A stretch of 40,168 bases of DNA, taken from a virus. Below the pieces are notes generated by a model. That model saw nothing but the letters and a program-made list of their open reading frames with translations. It did not search any database and was not told where the DNA came from. The stretch spans positions 1 to 40,168 of the IMG/VR virus record IMGVR_UViG_3300009506_000110; one strand, given 5' to 3'. The position numbers and the translations under genes are program-made. The stretch's first letter is position 1. Every line of letters starts with the position of its first letter. Below, piece after piece: positions 37,335 through 40,168 of this stretch.

Positions 37335-38816
37335 ATGGCAAGTCCAGGTGTGCAAGTACGAGAGCTGGATCGGAGCATTTATGCCCCGGCAGCTTCTCCA
37401 ACGAGTATTGGAGCCGTTGTAACGGCAACCAAGGGTCCGATCAACGAACGTGTCCTGGTAACGGACGAAGAGTCGTATATCGCCAGCTTTGGTCGTCCCG
37501 ATCCGAACTCCCAGGGATTCTACATGGCTCGCCAAATTCTGCGAGAAGCCAATACGCTCTGGATAGTAAGGGTGGGATCAGATATTGGCGCGGACCCATT
37601 GACCGTCGGAACATTGGACATCCTCGATACGCTGGCTGCTCCATCCGTGCAGTTAGATACGATCGAGTATGGTACTTTCAGCGATACGTGGAAGGTCTAT
37701 GTGACGGCCGGAACCAACCTAGGTTTCAAGATCAGTCTCTACGAGACCTACGGCGATGCGGATGAGGAACTGATCGAGGAATGGGATGACCTGACCCGGC
37801 TCACCGTGGAAGACATCGTGAATGATCCGGATACGGGAAGCCAGAACATCATTGCTACGGCGGTAGGTACGGAAGAGCCGGATACTGCGCAAGACCCGAT
37901 CTTTTTTACGGGTGGCGCAAACGGTTTCGAAGGAACCAATATCGACGCGAAAGTGGTGGCGGGTCTCCTATTGTTCGACGATCCTGAACGTATCGAGATC
38001 GATCTGCTCTTGGCTCCCGGTTTCAGCTCTTCGGCTGTGGTGACAAATCTGTTGACTGTTAGCGAGATCAGGAAGGATTCGGTGAGCTTGGTCGATGCTC
38101 CGTTCGGCTTGGACGCTGCGGAAGTCGTGGATTGGCACAACGGTGGTATGAGCGTTCCTCTCTTGAACAGCTCGTATGGCGCATTGACCCACTCGGAGCA
38201 ATACGTTTATGACGAGTTTAATGCTCAGGAAGTGTTGGTAGCCGCATCGGCGTTTGAGGCTGCTGCCATTGCCCGAACTGCCAGGGACGCAAATGTCTGG
38301 TGGGCTCCGGCTGGCGATCCTCGGGGTAGGGTCAACAGTTTGCGTCCTGCTTATGATCCGACCAAGGGTGAGCGAGACCTGATGTATGGAGCGGGTAACA
38401 ATGTCAACCCGATTGCCAATCTCAGCGGGATCGGCATCAGGATCTGGGGTCAGAAAACGCTTCAGCGAGCCCCTACGGCTCTCGACCGCTTGAATGTGAG
38501 GCTCATGGTCAACCAGATCAAAAGGACGCTTGCAAAGGCGACGCGAGCCTTTATCATGGATCAGAACGATTCCTTCACCTGGAATCAATGGCTCGGCGTG
38601 GCCGATCCCCCGCTCCGCGACATCAAGGCTCAGCGAGGCTTGGTCGATTATCTGTTGGTTATGGATGCGACGACCAATACGGAGTCGCTGATCGAGCAGG
38701 GCATTATGAAGGGGAAAATCTTCCTCAAGCCGCAGAAAGTGGCGGAAGTCATCCAGCTCGATTTCACGATCACGTCGCAAGGCGCGGATTTCAACGAGCT
38801 GCTGGTCGCCGGTTAA
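37335..38816 (+). CDS. Tail sheath protein (contractile), 493 aa
   Basis: An AAAGGAG site precedes the ATG. The N-terminus (MASPGVQVRELDRSIYA, then SIGAVVTATKGPINERVLVT) is typical of contractile tail sheath proteins. The C-terminal part (PTALDRLNVRLMVNQIKRTL, GIMKGKIFLKPQKVAEVIQL) matches the conserved sheath core. The length of 493 aa is between the short sheaths (about 390) and T4 gp18 (659). It assembles around the tube and contracts during injection. The tube gene follows at once. Confidence 0.93.
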   Translation: MASPGVQVRELDRSIYAPAASPTSIGAVVTATKGPINERVLVTDEESYIASFGRPDPNSQGFYMARQILREANTLWIVRVGSDIGADPLTVGTLDILDTLAAPSVQLDTIEYGTFSDTWKVYVTAGTNLGFKISLYETYGDADEELIEEWDDLTRLTVEDIVNDPDTGSQNIIATAVGTEEPDTAQDPIFFTGGANGFEGTNIDAKVVAGLLLFDDPERIEIDLLLAPGFSSSAVVTNLLTVSEIRKDSVSLVDAPFGLDAAEVVDWHNGGMSVPLLNSSYGALTHSEQYVYDEFNAQEVLVAASAFEAAAIARTARDANVWWAPAGDPRGRVNSLRPAYDPTKGERDLMYGAGNNVNPIANLSGIGIRIWGQKTLQRAPTALDRLNVRLMVNQIKRTLAKATRAFIMDQNDSFTWNQWLGVADPPLRDIKAQRGLVDYLLVMDATTNTESLIEQGIMKGKIFLKPQKVAEVIQLDFTITSQGADFNELLVAG

Positions 38817-38863
38817 TCCGATGACCCGTCTTAGAAACGAACCGAATGAATCGGAGGTAAACT

Positions 38864-39388
38864 ATGGCTGAACAATTCCAACCAGATTATATCGCTGGCG
38901 GCGATAATAGCTGGACTCCACAACTCACGAACCAGTTCTACATTCAGCTGGCTCTTCCCAGCGGCATTGCGCTGAGTCAGAGCCGGGAACTGTATCTGGC
39001 CGTGGCCGGTGGGGCAATTCCCGGATCGAGCTTCGAAGAAGTGACGATCGATTTTGTCAACATGCAAGTCTTCATGGCCGGAGCGATCCGCTTCGAGAGC
39101 TTCGCTCTGCGAGTACGCGACTTCATCGATGCTGGTTCGCGCAAAGCGTTGTGGGACTGGTATCAACTTGTCGGAAATCCGCGTACCGGCTCGATGGGCT
39201 TGCCCAATGAGTATAAGGCGGACGGCAATATCATCCTGTTCGCTCCGAACGGCACGGCGGAACGCAAGTGGAAAGTCGAAGGTGTCTGGCCTCAAGCGCA
39301 GGGTTGGGGAGATTTGGACTATTCGACGGTCGAAAACCTGATGATGGAATTTACGCTTCGGTGTGATCGAGCCTACTACGACGTATAA
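38864..39388 (+). CDS. Tail tube protein (T4 gp19-type), 174 aa
   Basis: CGGAGGTAAAC precedes the ATG. The length of 174 aa is close to T4 gp19 (163). The features NQFYIQLALPSGIALSQSRE, IPGSSFEEVTIDF, GSRKALWDWYQLV and the final strand FTLRCDRAYYDV are typical of tube proteins next to sheath genes. It forms the inner tube through which DNA and any packaged proteins pass. A GC-rich hairpin with a short T-run follows. Confidence 0.9.
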   Translation: MAEQFQPDYIAGGDNSWTPQLTNQFYIQLALPSGIALSQSRELYLAVAGGAIPGSSFEEVTIDFVNMQVFMAGAIRFESFALRVRDFIDAGSRKALWDWYQLVGNPRTGSMGLPNEYKADGNIILFAPNGTAERKWKVEGVWPQAQGWGDLDYSTVENLMMEFTLRCDRAYYDV

Positions 39389-39422
39389 TCTCTGATCCCT
39401 CCGATTCCTACTCTACCGTATC

Positions 39423-39446
39423 GGGGGAGGAAGTCCCTCCCCCTTT
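39423..39446 (+). terminator. Intrinsic-type terminator after the tail tube gene
   Basis: GGGGGAGG at 39423-39430 pairs with CCTCCCCC at 39436-39443 around a 5-base loop, followed by TTTCC. It is the closest to a classical intrinsic terminator in the window and separates sheath/tube from the baseplate gene. Confidence 0.65.
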
Positions 39447-39478
39447 CCTCCAACATAGTACCGTCTTAGGAGCGAACA

Positions 39479-40168
39479 ATGAACGAAGTGTATCAAGAAC
39501 AAGTAATCCTGCCCTCCCTCGGACTTCCCTATGGCGACGCTCTTCCCGAGGGTCGCGTGACGCTCGAACCGTTTGGCGTCAAAGAGGAACAACTCCTTCA
39601 GAAACCCGGATCAGCTGCGCGGAGACAACTCATTTCCACGCTGCTGAATTGCTGCGTCAAGAATTGTCCGGTTCCAGTAGAAGACCTGCTGATCGGAGAC
39701 CGTCTTTTCCTCTTCATGCAGATTCGTCGAATCTCGCTGAGCGATCAGTGGACCTTCGATTGGGTTTGCGAGCGTTGCGAGGAACGGGTGCGCGACCATC
39801 TTCTAATTTCCGAATCCAAGCTGTGCGGTCCAATCACGGATGTGTTGGAAGAGGATGAGGAACGTCCGGAATGGGAGACGGAACACGAAGTTCTTCTGCC
39901 TTTGAAGAAGGTCAAGGTGTCCTGGCGCTATCTGACCGGGAAGGACGAGAAAGCGGCTCTGGCTTCCAAGGAGCAGCTGCGGAAAAAAGGCTTGAAGGTC
40001 AAGGACGGCGATCCTGGCTACATCTTCCGAATGGCGTCGGCTATCACGAAGATCGATGGTGAGCCCTGCTCCTTTATCGATGCTCAGAATTTTGTGTCGG
40101 GATTGAAGGCTCGTGACTCCCTGGCTCTGAGAACAGATATGGAGATTCACCAGATCGGATATGATTTC
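39479..40168 (+). CDS. T4-type baseplate protein, partial at window edge (230+ codons)
   Basis: The ATG at 39479 follows TTAGGAGCGAACA. The frame stays open for 230 codons to the end of the window, so the gene is cut by the edge. The start EQVILPSLGLPYGDALPEGR, then VTLEPFGVKEEQLL, is typical of T4-type baseplate hub/chaperone proteins (Pfam T4_baseplate, related to gp26/gp51). The pair WVCERCEER supplies the CxxC of that family, and a second Cys cluster, CCVKNC, lies earlier. Its place straight after the tube gene fits. The exact T4 counterpart cannot be chosen without the C-terminus. Confidence 0.8.
   Translation, partial: MNEVYQEQVILPSLGLPYGDALPEGRVTLEPFGVKEEQLLQKPGSAARRQLISTLLNCCVKNCPVPVEDLLIGDRLFLFMQIRRISLSDQWTFDWVCERCEERVRDHLLISESKLCGPITDVLEEDEERPEWETEHEVLLPLKKVKVSWRYLTGKDEKAALASKEQLRKKGLKVKDGDPGYIFRMASAITKIDGEPCSFIDAQNFVSGLKARDSLALRTDMEIHQIGYDF

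Noticed and set aside
1-40168. Insertion sequences, integrase or attachment sites
   Set aside because: I saw no transposase or integrase motif and no terminal inverted repeats flanking a gene block.

Overview
The window is a 40 kb piece of the late (virion) region of a large contractile-tailed bacteriophage with T4-type morphogenesis. The diagnostic genes are a T4 gp21-type prohead protease fused to a scaffold, a gp23-type major capsid protein, a contractile tail sheath, a gp19-type tail tube and the start of a T4-type baseplate protein. Every supported gene lies on the + strand, usually with 1-14 nt overlaps and strong GGAGG-type ribosome sites. GTG and TTG starts are frequent. Base composition is close to even. 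The host is probably Gram-negative, because the phage encodes a lipoprotein with a lipobox and a Sec-secreted protein of outer-membrane-barrel character. I cannot name the host or a close phage relative. Terminase and portal are not in the window.

Layout. (1) 1-4.5 kb holds short accessory genes: Cys-rich or zinc-ribbon proteins, three relatives sharing an RYPEM(F/M)R motif, a mini HExxH protein, and a 560-base non-coding stretch with an extended -10 promoter and inverted repeats. (2) 4.5-8.3 kb holds a HAD / 2H-phosphoesterase / DUF3175-like fusion, tRNA-Pro, tRNA-Tyr, and a run of small genes that begin with the same ribosome-site-plus-N-terminus cassette. (3) 8.3-15.4 kb is the appendage or fibre locus, with two tiny membrane peptides. 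(4) 15.4-20.4 kb holds virion-like beta proteins separated by hairpins, followed by coiled-coil and membrane-anchored coiled-coil proteins. (5) 20.4-28.6 kb holds large multi-domain proteins, interrupted by a Cys-rich lipoprotein and a secreted protein. (6) 28.6-31.9 kb is protease-scaffold and capsid. (7) 32-36.4 kb is neck and connector genes, with a miniature kinase-like protein among them. (8) 36.4-40.2 kb is an FN3-like protein, sheath, tube and baseplate.

The most interesting pattern is a short motif, IAD(K/R/Q)LIE(Q/S/A)xL, in about a dozen otherwise unrelated proteins. In four neighbouring genes it forms the N-terminus. A second recurring signal is a basic run followed by (I/V/L)xE and then Q, A or G. 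Both contain (I/L/V)-x-E, the cleavage rule of T4 gp21. I infer that these are capsid-targeting and prohead-protease processing signals, so the phage may pack a large set of accessory proteins, several of them processed polyproteins, into its head. The packed set would include a HAD/2H enzyme that could act against host defence or repair RNA ends early after injection. This is inference from sequence pattern and T4 biology.
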